Part shown: positions 1-8,229 of the stretch, piece after piece
Position numbering within the stretch: the stretch's first letter is position 1
Layout of the letters: every line of letters begins with the position of its first letter
Source: UBA1926 sp002337215
GTDB taxonomy: Bacteria > Planctomycetota > Phycisphaerae > Phycisphaerales > UBA1924
Reading direction: 5' to 3'
Length of the DNA stretch: 64,000 nucleotides
Assembly: GCA_963973795.1 (NCBI GenBank)
Contig: CAXBAF010000017.1
Coordinates: forward strand, 27,725 to 91,724
Notes under the pieces: generated by a model
What the model saw: only the letters and a program-made list of their open reading frames with translations
Database searches by the model: none
Told to the model about the DNA's origin: nothing
Made by a program: the position numbers and the translations under genes

Positions 1-51
1 GCGGCGAGGGCGGTCCATCGCGGGCCGAAACCGAGCCCTAACGTTGGGTTC

Positions 52-549
52 ATGACTGAAGAGCCCCACACGACAGACCAAACAACAGACCAGACCGCCC
101 AGCACGAGCCCGAGACGGCCTCAACGGAGGCCGGGCATGAATCCGACCACGGGAAGAGCCGGAGCACGGGCGACCCCGAGCAGACCCGCTCGTTCGCGGT
201 CGAGTGTGCGCGCATCCTGAAAGACGACAAGTGCGAGCACATCGTCGTGCTCGACGTCCGGGGGCGGAGCCAGGTGACCGACTACGTCGTCGTCGGGAGC
301 GGCACGTCCGACCGGCAGATGAACGCCGCGATCGGCGACGCGGTCGAGCTCGGGGAATCGCTGGGCTACTCGGCGGCGCGCACGAACAAGGACGACCGCT
401 CGACCTGGCTGCTCGCCGACTTCGTCGACGTCGTCGTCCACCTCTTCGAGCCCAACACCCGGGCGTACTACGACATCGAGATGCTCTGGGGCGATGCGCC
501 ACGCGTCGAGTGGCAGCGAGCCGAAGATTCGGCATCCGCCAAGAACTAA
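52..549 (+). CDS. rsfS: Ribosomal silencing factor RsfS (Iojap/YbeB family)
   Basis: 165 aa. RsfS binds ribosomal protein L14 on the 50S subunit and blocks subunit joining when nutrients are short. The Iojap domain covers about residues 45-150, with the typical run HIVVLDVRG...TDYVVVGSGTSDRQ, then WLLADFVDVVVHLF and the YYDIEMLWGDAP end. The first 45 residues are a Thr/Glu/Asp-rich, probably disordered extension that the usual 105-130 aa family members lack. The start used is the ATG at 52; no clear Shine-Dalgarno sequence precedes it. aroB follows after 39 nt on the same strand, so the two may be co-transcribed. In many bacteria rsfS sits beside nadD, but its upstream neighbour here is outside the window. 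The family call is secure. Confidence 0.93.
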   Translation: MTEEPHTTDQTTDQTAQHEPETASTEAGHESDHGKSRSTGDPEQTRSFAVECARILKDDKCEHIVVLDVRGRSQVTDYVVVGSGTSDRQMNAAIGDAVELGESLGYSAARTNKDDRSTWLLADFVDVVVHLFEPNTRAYYDIEMLWGDAPRVEWQRAEDSASAKN

Positions 550-588
550 CGACGAGAACCCGCAACAGCCCAGGGAGCGAGGACCAAG

Positions 589-1794
589 ATGGACGTGCGA
601 CGCGTGACCGTCGAGCCCGCGAGCGCCCCCGCCTACGAAGTCCGCGTCGGCGAGGGGGTCGCCGCCGCGTTCCCCGCCGAGTGCACCTCGGTGCTGGGCC
701 ATGCGCCGGGCCGGCTGTTCGCCGTGCTCGACGACGGCGTGCCCGAAGGCTTCACAGGTGCCGTGCTCGACGCGTTCCGGGCCGCGGGGTACGCGGTCAC
801 CACGCACGCGATGCACGCCACCGAGCGCACGAAATCGCTCGAATCCGTGGGCCTTCTGCTCACGGCGATCGCCGAGGCGGGGCTCGAGCGGCGCGACCCG
901 GTCCTCGCGATCGGGGGTGGCATCGTCGGCGATGTCGCGGGGTTCGCGGCGAGTGCCTACCGCCGGGGCGTGCCGGTCATCCAGTGCCCCACGACCCTGC
1001 TGGCGATGGTGGACGCGTCGGTGGGCGGCAAGACGGGCGTGAACCTGACCGTGCCGACGCGCGATCGCGAGAACCCCGATTCGCAGCCGGCGCTGCTCAA
1101 GAACATGGCGGGCGCGTTCCACCAGCCGGCCGCGGTGCTCGCGGACGTCACGGCGCTCGGCTCGCTCGCGGACCGGCAACTCCGCGCGGGGCTCGCGGAG
1201 TGTCTCAAGCACGGCCTGATCTCGGGCGACTGGGACGACCCGACGCTGGGCGCATGGATGGACTCGGCGGTCCCCGCGATTCTGAGCCGGGAGAACGGTC
1301 AGCATCGGGCGACGCTGATCGAGTGCGTGGCGCGAAACGTCGCGGTCAAAGCCCGGGTCGTCGCGGCCGACGAGAAGGAAAAATCGGACACCGGCGGGCG
1401 CGCGCTCCTGAACCTGGGCCACACGTTCGCCCACGCGATCGAGACCATCCCGACGCTCTCGCCAGACGGGGATCCGGTGCACGCGCCGCTCCAGCACGGC
1501 GAGGCGGTCGCGCTCGGGCTCGTCGGTGCGTCGGCCTGCGCGGCGGCGATGGGGCTCGTCGGCACGGCCCACACCGAGCGCACGATCGCGTCGGTTTCGG
1601 CGTGCGGGTTGCCGGTCAAGGTTGCCGGGTTGCCCGACGATGAGGCCCTGGTCGCGCGGATGCGGCACGACAAGAAGGCCGCGGGGGGTGTGCTTCGGCT
1701 CACGCTCCCGACCGGCGACGCGACCGCGGCGTTGGTCACGGACCCCCCGCTTGAGGCGGTGCGTCTTGGGTGGTCCGCGATCCGCACCGGGTGA
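589..1794 (+). CDS. aroB: 3-dehydroquinate synthase
   Basis: 401 aa. Converts DAHP to 3-dehydroquinate in the shikimate pathway, using NAD+ and a divalent metal in the cytoplasm. The NAD-binding run GGGIVGDVAGFAAS is followed by PTTLLAMVDASVGGKTGVN. The three metal ligands can be placed in GLAECLKHG (Glu), NLGHTFAHAIE (His) and LQHGEAVALG (His). The length is slightly above the usual 350-370 aa because of small insertions, for example the PTRDRENPDSQP segment after the GKTGVN motif. An AGGA Shine-Dalgarno lies 6 nt before the ATG. The gene follows rsfS by 39 nt. A 185-nt spacer with palindromes separates it from the ParA gene. Confidence 0.95.
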   Translation: MDVRRVTVEPASAPAYEVRVGEGVAAAFPAECTSVLGHAPGRLFAVLDDGVPEGFTGAVLDAFRAAGYAVTTHAMHATERTKSLESVGLLLTAIAEAGLERRDPVLAIGGGIVGDVAGFAASAYRRGVPVIQCPTTLLAMVDASVGGKTGVNLTVPTRDRENPDSQPALLKNMAGAFHQPAAVLADVTALGSLADRQLRAGLAECLKHGLISGDWDDPTLGAWMDSAVPAILSRENGQHRATLIECVARNVAVKARVVAADEKEKSDTGGRALLNLGHTFAHAIETIPTLSPDGDPVHAPLQHGEAVALGLVGASACAAAMGLVGTAHTERTIASVSACGLPVKVAGLPDDEALVARMRHDKKAAGGVLRLTLPTGDATAALVTDPPLEAVRLGWSAIRTG

Positions 1795-1827
1795 GCATCG
1801 TTCGCAAACCTCTTTCAGTATTCCTAC

Positions 1828-1855
1828 TTACGTAAATACCCACCTTAAAAGGTGG
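1828..1855. promoter_or_regulatory. Two adjacent palindromes upstream of the ParA-CBM48 gene
   Basis: In the 185-nt gap between aroB and the ParA gene, the 8-bp perfect palindrome TTACGTAA (1828-1835) is followed 4 nt later by the inverted repeat CCACCTT-AA-AAGGTGG (1840-1855). This stretch is much more AT-rich than its surroundings. It could be an operator for the downstream gene or a short terminator for aroB. No T-tract follows the second palindrome, so I prefer an operator. This is inference from symmetry and position only. Confidence 0.35.
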
Positions 1856-1979
1856 TGTGATTATGTCATTCAAGCATTCGCCGAGTGGAGGCCGATAACG
1901 CGGCCGGGAAGAGGAGGTGTGGACGAGGGTTTGGGCGTCGATTCTGCGAGAGCCGATTCCGGCTTAGGGGCGGATCCGA

Positions 1980-3533
1980 ATGCGGACGATCGCGATCATC
2001 AATCAGAAGGGCGGCTGCGGGAAGACGACGACAGCGATCAACCTCTCGGCGGTCCTCGCGGAGATGGGGCATCGGACGCTGCTCGTCGATCTCGACCCCC
2101 AGGCGCACTGCGCCGCCGGGCTCGCCGTGCCCCCCGCGAGCATCGAGTACGACATCGGCGATGCGATGCTGAAGGTCGGCGGCACCGAAGCGAGCGCCAA
2201 GTCGTTCGATCCTGAAAAACTGCTGTGGCGGGTCTCCCGCAACCTGGACCTGGCGCCGAGCCGGACAAAGCTCGCGGCGCTCGAGGCGGTCCGCGGGGGC
2301 CTCGCATCGGCACCGGAGCGTGAGCACCGGCTGCGGCGCGTGCTCGATGTGGTGCGGGACACCGCGGTCAAGGACACAGAGTCGGGCCCGTTCGAGTTTG
2401 CGGTGATCGATTGCCCCCCGGGCATCGGGCTGCTGACCTACAACGCGATCGCGGCGGCCGAGGAGATCCTGATCCCGGTCGAGACGAGTTTCTTCAGCCT
2501 GCAGGGCGCGACCAAGCAGGCCGCGACGATCCAGAGCCTGGGCCGGCGACTGGGCACGCGTCCGGTGACCCGGCTGCTCGCGACGATCCACGATCCGAGC
2601 CATTCGCTCGCCCAGGACCTCCGCGATGAGCTCGGCAAGCGGTTCGGCGACGCGGTGATCCCGGTGTCGATCCGCCAGGACCCGCGGGTCCGTGAGGCGT
2701 CGTCGTACGGGCAGCCCGTGATCGAATACGCGGGCGAGTCGGAAGGCTCGACCGACTACAGGGCGCTCGGGGCGTGGCTGTTGGGCGACACCGCGGGCGA
2801 GCTGGACGACGCGACAATCGAAGTGAAGCCGACGGAGCTGCCCTTGGGCGCACGCCGGAAGACCGCTCGGCCTCTGAATGGGCGGTCGAATCCGGCTGTT
2901 TCGGCCCCCGCGCCGGCGACACCCACGCCGACAACCCCGAAGGCTCCCGCTGTCGAGCCCCTGCGAGCGGCGGGCGCGACTTCTCAGGGTGCTGCGGTCG
3001 CTTCGAGCACCGCGACGAAAGCTCCGTCTCCCGAGGCGGCGCCGGCGACGGAGCCGAAACCCGCGGGCGACCCGGTCGAAACGCTGAGCCGGGTGGAGGA
3101 TCTGGTCCGCCGGGCGGCGGCGTTGAACGAGAAAACACGCACGCCGGCCGGGCCCTCGCGGCTGCAGACGCGGCTGCGGAGTTCGAACGGTGCGGTGCGA
3201 CTCGTTGAGGACGCGCACGATTCGGACCGCCGATCGAAATCGGTCGCGCGGCTCTTCGGTGCAAGGCGGCACGGCAACAAGATCGTCTTCGTCCAGCCGA
3301 TCGAGCTCGGTCTCGATGTCCGCATCGCGGGCGATTTCAACAACTGGAGCGCGACGGCGACGCCCATGACGCGGAACGAGCCGCTGGGTGTGCACGAAAC
3401 GACGCTCGATTCGAGTTCGGGGCGGATCTGCTACCGGCTCGTGGTCGACGGACGTTGGGTGGAGGATCAGTTCAACCCGTTCAGCGAGCTCAACGAGTTC
3501 GGCGAACGGAACAGCATTGTTGAGGCAGACTGA
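1980..3533 (+). CDS. ParA-family ATPase fused to a C-terminal CBM48 glycogen-binding domain
   Basis: 517 aa. Residues 1-265 are a complete ParA/Soj-type ATPase. It has the deviant Walker A KGGCGKTTT (10-18), Walker A' LLVDLDPQAHC, and the switch segment DCPPG at 144-148. Such proteins drive chromosome, plasmid or protein-cluster partitioning by ATP-dependent dimerisation on DNA. Residues about 270-430 are a Pro/Ala/Thr-rich linker. Residues about 432-515 form an E-set domain with CBM48/AMPK-beta hallmarks: V.IAGDFNNW (GDFNNW at 451-456), YRLVVDGRWVEDQFNPF and GERNSIVEAD. CBM48 domains normally bind alpha-glucans such as glycogen. No parB lies beside it. The next gene (46 nt downstream) encodes a protein resembling the back half of a MinD-like ATPase. 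The joining of the two domains is clear in a single open frame; a role in placing glycogen granules or another glucan-linked cargo is my inference. Confidence 0.88.
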   Translation: MRTIAIINQKGGCGKTTTAINLSAVLAEMGHRTLLVDLDPQAHCAAGLAVPPASIEYDIGDAMLKVGGTEASAKSFDPEKLLWRVSRNLDLAPSRTKLAALEAVRGGLASAPEREHRLRRVLDVVRDTAVKDTESGPFEFAVIDCPPGIGLLTYNAIAAAEEILIPVETSFFSLQGATKQAATIQSLGRRLGTRPVTRLLATIHDPSHSLAQDLRDELGKRFGDAVIPVSIRQDPRVREASSYGQPVIEYAGESEGSTDYRALGAWLLGDTAGELDDATIEVKPTELPLGARRKTARPLNGRSNPAVSAPAPATPTPTTPKAPAVEPLRAAGATSQGAAVASSTATKAPSPEAAPATEPKPAGDPVETLSRVEDLVRRAAALNEKTRTPAGPSRLQTRLRSSNGAVRLVEDAHDSDRRSKSVARLFGARRHGNKIVFVQPIELGLDVRIAGDFNNWSATATPMTRNEPLGVHETTLDSSSGRICYRLVVDGRWVEDQFNPFSELNEFGERNSIVEAD

Positions 3534-3579
3534 GAGACGCGGCGCGCGGCCCACTCGCGCCGGGTCCACGAGGAGTGCC

Positions 3580-5010
3580 ATGGAATCGCACCACGGGAGC
3601 GCGGATGCGCGCGCATCGCTGAGACTCGTTGATACCGGCGGAGAGGCCGTCTGGGAACCCGATCCCGCGGTGGACACCGACGAGCTCGACGCGCTCGCGG
3701 AGCTATTCATCGGAGCCGACGACGCTGCGCCGGAGGGCGCGGGCGGCGATGAGCATGACCGCGGGCACGCGGCGGACACGGCCCGCTCCGAGCGGCCGGC
3801 ACCGATCACCGAACCGGCGATCGAGGCGGTCATCACCGGGCACCTTCCCGTCCGCGGGGCGGTGTGGGTGCGGGCGTACGCGTCGGCGGTTTCACGGGGT
3901 GAGGGTCGGCCGGTCGCGCTCGTGCGCGTCACGGGCGATCGGACGACCGTCGAGCTCGTCGGGTCGAGCGTCGAGACCGAGGCCGTGGATGACACGGAAC
4001 TCGCGATCCAAGCGGTATCGAGCGCGACCGAGCACTGGCTGCTGCACTTCGACGAGGTGGACCAGGCGGGGATGCTGCGCGAACAAAGGTTTGACCGTGT
4101 GACGGTGCTGAGCGGGGCGGATGAGCCCGCGGTGGTGTCGGCGTACCGGCTGCTCAAGACGCTGAGCGATGACCGGGGGGACGCGATCGCCGAGGGGGCG
4201 GTCGATGTCGGGATCTCGGTCGTGGGCTCGGGGCACGACGAGACGACGCGGGCGACCGACCGGATCGGGATCGCGGCCAAGCGGTTCTTGGGCATGGCGC
4301 TCTCGCCCCGGCGGGCGGTGCCCAAGATCGAGACCGCGACGGTGTCGATGATCGGCGAAGCGGACGCGCGGTGCGAGCCCTCGGACCTGCTGGAGACAAT
4401 CGCGGCGTGCGTGGCGGACGCCCGCGAACCGGCGGTGGACCGGGACACCGCGCGTCGGGTGGCGTCGGTGCTCGACAGCGGTCGCCCGGCGCCGGCGGTC
4501 GGCGCTGCGGCGGGGCCTGTGCCTGGGTCTGGGACAGGGACAGGGACTGAGCACTCGACGAGGACATTCGCACAGGAATCTGTCCTTGAGCCGAAGGCGG
4601 TCGGCGGATTCGCGCCGGGTGCCGCGGATGGGCCGATCGCCGAGTCTCGGGTGGATCGCCCGCTGCCCTCGACGCTGGTCCCGGGGCTCACGGGGCTCGA
4701 TCTGCCCTGCCCGGTCGCCGAGCGGGTCGAGATGGCGATCGACGGCGCGGGCGGGCTGCATCTGCTCGCGTGGTGGGACGGGGACGCGGCGGGTGAACTC
4801 ATGAAAGCACGCGTGTGGGCGGGTGTGAACCTGCCGCTGCTCGCTCGGCTTGCGCCGCTCGACACATCGAACCGGCGGGCGACGCTGCACGCGGTGTGCG
4901 ACTCGGTGGGCGTCGCGGCGGATCTGCGCGGCGCCGAGTTGACGGTGCACCTCGCGCAGCCGATCACGGCGGCGACGGCGAACGGCTGGGTGACGACGGC
5001 TGTTGACTAG
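3580..5010 (+). CDS. Unrecognised protein, possible P-loop-less MinD/FlhG-like partner of the ParA
   Basis: 476 aa from the ATG at 3580, which has AGGAG 4 nt upstream and lies 46 nt after the ParA gene. I do not recognise a named family. Residues about 85-260 look like a degenerate MinD/FlhG/CpaE-type Rossmann fold. There is a strand-helix pattern ending HWLLHFDEVDQ where the Walker B region would be, then DRVTVLSGADEPAVVSAYRLLKTLSDD, VGISVVGSG, AAKRFLGMAL and a beta-hairpin PKIETATVSM. This resembles the TDAYALIK...VVVN...FLG part of MinD-like ATPases. No Walker A motif is present, so it should not hydrolyse ATP. A Pro/Gly/Thr-rich linker (about 300-350) leads to a separate C-terminal domain (about 375-476). 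Location suggests joint work with the ParA-CBM48 protein. The fold assignment is inference. Confidence 0.6.
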   Translation: MESHHGSADARASLRLVDTGGEAVWEPDPAVDTDELDALAELFIGADDAAPEGAGGDEHDRGHAADTARSERPAPITEPAIEAVITGHLPVRGAVWVRAYASAVSRGEGRPVALVRVTGDRTTVELVGSSVETEAVDDTELAIQAVSSATEHWLLHFDEVDQAGMLREQRFDRVTVLSGADEPAVVSAYRLLKTLSDDRGDAIAEGAVDVGISVVGSGHDETTRATDRIGIAAKRFLGMALSPRRAVPKIETATVSMIGEADARCEPSDLLETIAACVADAREPAVDRDTARRVASVLDSGRPAPAVGAAAGPVPGSGTGTGTEHSTRTFAQESVLEPKAVGGFAPGAADGPIAESRVDRPLPSTLVPGLTGLDLPCPVAERVEMAIDGAGGLHLLAWWDGDAAGELMKARVWAGVNLPLLARLAPLDTSNRRATLHAVCDSVGVAADLRGAELTVHLAQPITAATANGWVTTAVD

Positions 5011-5050
5011 CCGCTGCAAGTCCGCAGGCGACGCGGAAGACAAGGACCAA

Positions 5051-5081
5051 AGAAAACACCGGGCATTCGCCCGGTGTCTTT
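5051..5081. terminator. Bidirectional intrinsic terminator
   Basis: A perfect 9-bp stem ACACCGGGC / GCCCGGTGT with an ATTC loop (5056-5077) is flanked by A-rich sequence on the left (AGAAAA) and CTTTG on the right. It lies between the convergent 3580-5010 gene and clpX and can serve both strands. Confidence 0.8.
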
Positions 5082-5109
5082 GTATTGGGTCCGAGTTCGA
5101 TCAGTTCGA

Positions 5110-6564
5110 TCAGGCGGATTGCGACCGCTGGATGCGGAGTTCCGTGAGGGGTCGGGGGCTCTCAACGTGGGCCGCGTCGATGACGTACTCCGCGTTCTCG
5201 TTGTCGAGGTCGGGGAGCTCGAACATCAGCTCGCTCATGCACTCCTCGACGACGCCGCGGAGGGCGCGGGCACCCGTCTTGCGTTCGATCGCCTTGTGGG
5301 CGATGGCGCTGAGGGCGTCGTTGGTGAAGGTGAGCTTGGCGCCCTCGAAGCTGAACATCTGCTGGAACTGCTTGACGAGCGCGTTCCGGGGCTCGGTGAG
5401 GATCTGGATCAGCGCGTCCTCGCCCAGGGGCATGAGAGGCGTGATGACCGGGAGTCGGCCGATGAGCTCGGGGATGACCCCGAACTCGATGACGTCCTCG
5501 TTGCTGACCTTCTGGAGGAGCAGCTCGCGTTCGTGGATGTTGCCCTCCCAGGCGGTGATGTCATCGTCCTGGGTCATGGAGGCGGCGAAGCCGATCTTGG
5601 TCTGCCCGATCCGCCGGCGGATGATCTCTTCGAGCCCGACGAAGGTGCCGCCGCAGATGAAGAGGACCTGGCTGGTGTCGAACTGGATGTACTGCTGCTC
5701 GGGGTGCTTGCGGCCGCCCTGGGGGGGGACGTTGGCGACGGTGCCCTCGAGGAGCTTGAGGAGCGAGCGCTGCACGCCCTCGCCCGAGACGTCGCGGGTG
5801 ATGCTGACGTTGCTCGAGGTTTTGCCGACCTTGTCGACCTCGTCGATGTAGATGATGCCTCGCTGGGCGGCCTCGACATCGAAGTCGGCGGCCTGCAGGA
5901 GCTTGAGCAGCAGGTTCTCGACGTCTTCGCCGACGTACCCCGCCTCGGTGAGCGTGGTCGCGTCGCCGATGGCGAAGGGGACCTTGAGCATCCGGGCGAG
6001 CGTCTTGGCGAGCAGGGTCTTGCCCGAGCCCGTCGAACCGATCATCAGGATGTTGGACTTCTCGAGCTCGATGTCGCCCGCGTCCTCGCTCTCGGCGTGG
6101 ATCAGTCGCTTGTAGTGGCTGTGCACCGCGACGGAGAGGGCCCGCTTGGCGGCGGTCTGCCCGATGACGTATTCATCGAGGAACTCTTTGATCTGGCGCG
6201 GGCTGGGGACGTCGCGGAGGACACCCGTCGAGCCGGAGACACGCCGCCGTTCCTGGCGGAAAATGTTCTGGCACAGATCGACACACTTGGAGCAGATGTA
6301 GACCTCGTTGGGGCCCTCGACCATGGGCCCGACCTCGCGGCTGGTCTTGCCGCAGAACGAGCATGTGGTGATCTTGCGGCCCTTGAAGCCGCCGCCGGAG
6401 CCGCCCCGGCCCGAAGTGCTGTTGCCGTCGTCGTTTCCGTCACCGTTCCCGTCGTCGGGTGCGTCGGTGTCGTCGCCGGCCGCCATCGCGAGAAGTCGCG
6501 CGTCGTCGTCGGCGGGGGGCGGGCTGGTCGCGGGTGCGGCGTTGGTGCGTGCGTGTTCAGACAT
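5110..6564 (-). CDS. clpX: ATP-dependent Clp protease ATP-binding subunit ClpX
   Basis: 484 aa. AAA+ unfoldase that feeds tagged proteins to ClpP. The N-terminal C4 zinc-binding domain uses C68, C71, C91 and C94 (TTCSFCGK ... YICSKC). The AAA+ core has Walker A GSTGSGKT (176-183), pore-loop sequence GYVG (209-212), Walker B IIYIDEVDK and sensor/arginine segments. The C-terminal end GARALRGVVEECMSELMFELP is typical. The protein is 50-60 residues longer than usual because of a disordered N-terminal extension rich in Asp, Gly and Asn before the zinc domain. The ATG at 6564 is used. clpP is not adjacent, in contrast to the common clpP-clpX arrangement, so the peptidase gene must lie elsewhere. 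Confidence 0.97.
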   Translation of the reverse strand: MSEHARTNAAPATSPPPADDDARLLAMAAGDDTDAPDDGNGDGNDDGNSTSGRGGSGGGFKGRKITTCSFCGKTSREVGPMVEGPNEVYICSKCVDLCQNIFRQERRRVSGSTGVLRDVPSPRQIKEFLDEYVIGQTAAKRALSVAVHSHYKRLIHAESEDAGDIELEKSNILMIGSTGSGKTLLAKTLARMLKVPFAIGDATTLTEAGYVGEDVENLLLKLLQAADFDVEAAQRGIIYIDEVDKVGKTSSNVSITRDVSGEGVQRSLLKLLEGTVANVPPQGGRKHPEQQYIQFDTSQVLFICGGTFVGLEEIIRRRIGQTKIGFAASMTQDDDITAWEGNIHERELLLQKVSNEDVIEFGVIPELIGRLPVITPLMPLGEDALIQILTEPRNALVKQFQQMFSFEGAKLTFTNDALSAIAHKAIERKTGARALRGVVEECMSELMFELPDLDNENAEYVIDAAHVESPRPLTELRIQRSQSA

Positions 6565-6890
6565 GGGTCGTCGGATCTCCCTGTCGGCTGCCCGAGAATT
6601 CTCCCCGCTTCCGGCCCGCTCGATGTGGTGTTCGAGCGGTGTGGATGCGCCGGCGTGGCCGCGCCGGCAGCGGTTCGGTGTCTATCGGCCCATCAATCGC
6701 TCGGGTCGAGCCCGAATCGGTGGGGCGATGCACATGGTACCCCCCACGCCCGCGCTGCCAACCGTGTTGCGGAGCATCCCTCGCACACGGGGCCCCCTGC
6801 ACAGGGTCTGTTCGCGTCCGGATTGTGCTTATTTATGCGTCTTCACCGTTATCAGGGACGGTTTCGGGCACCGTCATCACCGGTCAATTC
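6565..6890. other. 326-nt intergenic region upstream of clpX
   Basis: This spacer lies between the SHOCT-like gene and clpX, both on the minus strand, and should hold the clpX promoter. No convincing small gene, tRNA or strong hairpin is visible. The most AT-rich stretch, TTATTTATG at about 6831-6839, could hold a minus-strand promoter element, but no good -35/-10 pair stands out. Confidence 0.4.
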
Positions 6891-7337
6891 TCACTGGTCG
6901 TTGTCCGGCGCCGGGTCGGGCGGGTTTTCTGGTCTCGGAGGTTCCGTTCCGGGGAGCGGCCTGCCCGAGAGATCGAACCCGGGCTCAGCGACCCGGCCTC
7001 CGGCCTTGCGGATCGCGTCGGCGCGGACCTGCTCGGCGTCCTTGCCGGTCGCCTTGGCGATGATGACGGCGCGTGTGCGCTCGTATTCGTCGTCTGATAC
7101 CTCGCCGCGGTCTCGCATCGCGCGGAGGTCGGCGAAGAGCCCCGCGCTTTCTGATGATTTGTCGTCGGCGAACATCCGCTTGCGCAGGTACAGGATCACG
7201 AGCCCCCCCACGATGGAGAGGACCAGGAGGGTGACGAGCAACGGCAGGATCTCGTGGAGCAGGACCGGCGCGTTGCCGGCCTGCGCGAGCGTTGTCGGTA
7301 TGCCGTTGATCGGCGCGAGAAGAGGCCCGTGTGCCAT
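6891..7337 (-). CDS. Small membrane protein with SHOCT-like C-terminal segment
   Basis: 148 aa. One transmembrane helix (about residues 26-49, LPLLVTLLVLSIVGGLVILYL) is followed by a cytoplasmic segment with LFADLRAMRDRGEVSDDEYERTR. That pattern matches the SHOCT (short C-terminal) motif seen in many bacterial membrane proteins of unknown role. A Pro/Asp-rich tail ends the protein. The ATG at 7337 is preferred because GGAGG lies 9 nt before it. A GTG at 7346 overlaps the stop of the upstream gene (GTGA) but has GGAGG too close to use. The gene is therefore translationally linked to the 265-aa protein upstream. Function unknown. Confidence 0.75.
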   Translation of the reverse strand: MAHGPLLAPINGIPTTLAQAGNAPVLLHEILPLLVTLLVLSIVGGLVILYLRKRMFADDKSSESAGLFADLRAMRDRGEVSDDEYERTRAVIIAKATGKDAEQVRADAIRKAGGRVAEPGFDLSGRPLPGTEPPRPENPPDPAPDNDQ

Positions 7338-7342
7338 GGGGC

Positions 7343-8140
7343 TCACCCTCCGCCGCCCAGCATGATCGCCCGGCGGAGCGGGGCGATGAGCCCCGGCAGC
7401 ACCCGCTGCTCGATGAGGTGCTCGGCTTGGTCGGCGAGTGTCCTGAAGACCCCGGGCATCGCCTTGAGGTTGGTCACCGGTTCGTACCGCCTCAGGGTGA
7501 CGTACACGCTGATGGGCTCGCCAGTGCCCTCGCCGCCCCGTCCCGCGGCGCCACCGGAACGGGTCTTGATCTCCAGATGGGCCTCGATCGCGTCGGTGCC
7601 ACGGGTCACGGAGGCGCTTCCCGAGGGGATGTCGAGCCCGTTTCCGCCCAGCAGCATGCCGATGAGGGGCTGGAAATCGATGGTGGTCGCGTTCTCCACG
7701 TCGAGCAGTTCGCCAAGGGGCGAGCCTTCGAGCAGAGCCTCGGCGACCATCGCGTCCTGGTTACCGGTGGCAGCGAGGTCGAAGCCGTAAAGGAGTTCGA
7801 CGTACTCGATGTCGAGCGGGCTGATCGACAGGAAGTAGGGCGCGATCTCGAGCACGGACTTGTGGATCGCGTACCCGTCGTCGAACGTGTCGGGGTTGAC
7901 GGTGCCCGAGCGGATGGTGCTGGACCGGACAGCGAGCCAGCGGTGGGGCTCGGCGTCGGTCGGGCTCTCGAGGGCGAGCTCGTCCTTGTACCGCTTGAAC
8001 GACGCCATCGACGGGAAGGTGTGGCGGACACGCTCGAAGAGATCGAGGATGGTCTCACGCCCGCGCGGGAGATCGAGCTTCACGCTCATCTTCTGGTTGA
8101 TGTAGAAATCCGAGCAGAGGGCCCGGTAGCTGCTGGGCAT
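7343..8140 (-). CDS. Conserved-looking protein of unknown function
   Basis: 265 aa from the ATG at 8140, which has AAGGAG 9 nt upstream. I do not recognise the family. There is no signal peptide or membrane helix, so it should be cytoplasmic. It starts with YRALCSDFYINQKMSVKLDLPRGRETILDLFERVR, continues with a segment describing helices around FKRYKDELALE, and carries an acidic beta-rich middle (YFLSISPLDIEYVELLYGFDL). A Gly-rich linker near residue 200 (GGAAGRGGEGTG) precedes YVTLRRYEPVTNLKAMPGVFR. It overlaps the downstream membrane-protein gene region and likely forms a two-gene unit with it. Composition and codon use match the neighbours, so it appears native. Confidence 0.7.
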   Translation of the reverse strand: MPSSYRALCSDFYINQKMSVKLDLPRGRETILDLFERVRHTFPSMASFKRYKDELALESPTDAEPHRWLAVRSSTIRSGTVNPDTFDDGYAIHKSVLEIAPYFLSISPLDIEYVELLYGFDLAATGNQDAMVAEALLEGSPLGELLDVENATTIDFQPLIGMLLGGNGLDIPSGSASVTRGTDAIEAHLEIKTRSGGAAGRGGEGTGEPISVYVTLRRYEPVTNLKAMPGVFRTLADQAEHLIEQRVLPGLIAPLRRAIMLGGGG

Positions 8141-8229
8141 GGGTGTGCGCTCCTTCGCGGAGCGAGTGTATGGGCGGGGCATCGGGGATTGGTGTCCGCG
8201 GTTCTGCGTTGTGCGCAGAGGAACAGCAA

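Noticed and set aside
1..51. End of an upstream gene
   Set aside because: Only 51 nt are available; no codon pattern can be judged.
1866..4967. Long open frame on the minus strand (over 1000 codons)
   Set aside because: It is antisense to the ParA-CBM48 gene and its neighbour. Its translation is Ser/Arg/Ala-rich with no motifs, as expected for the shadow frame in high-GC DNA.
1980..5010. Chromosomal parAB locus
   Set aside because: No ParB HTH protein or parS-like palindrome (TGTTNCACGTGAAACA type) is visible; the neighbour lacks a ParB domain.
6565..6890. tRNA or small RNA gene in the clpX upstream region
   Set aside because: No cloverleaf arms, TTCGANTC loop or strong hairpin with T-tract could be found.
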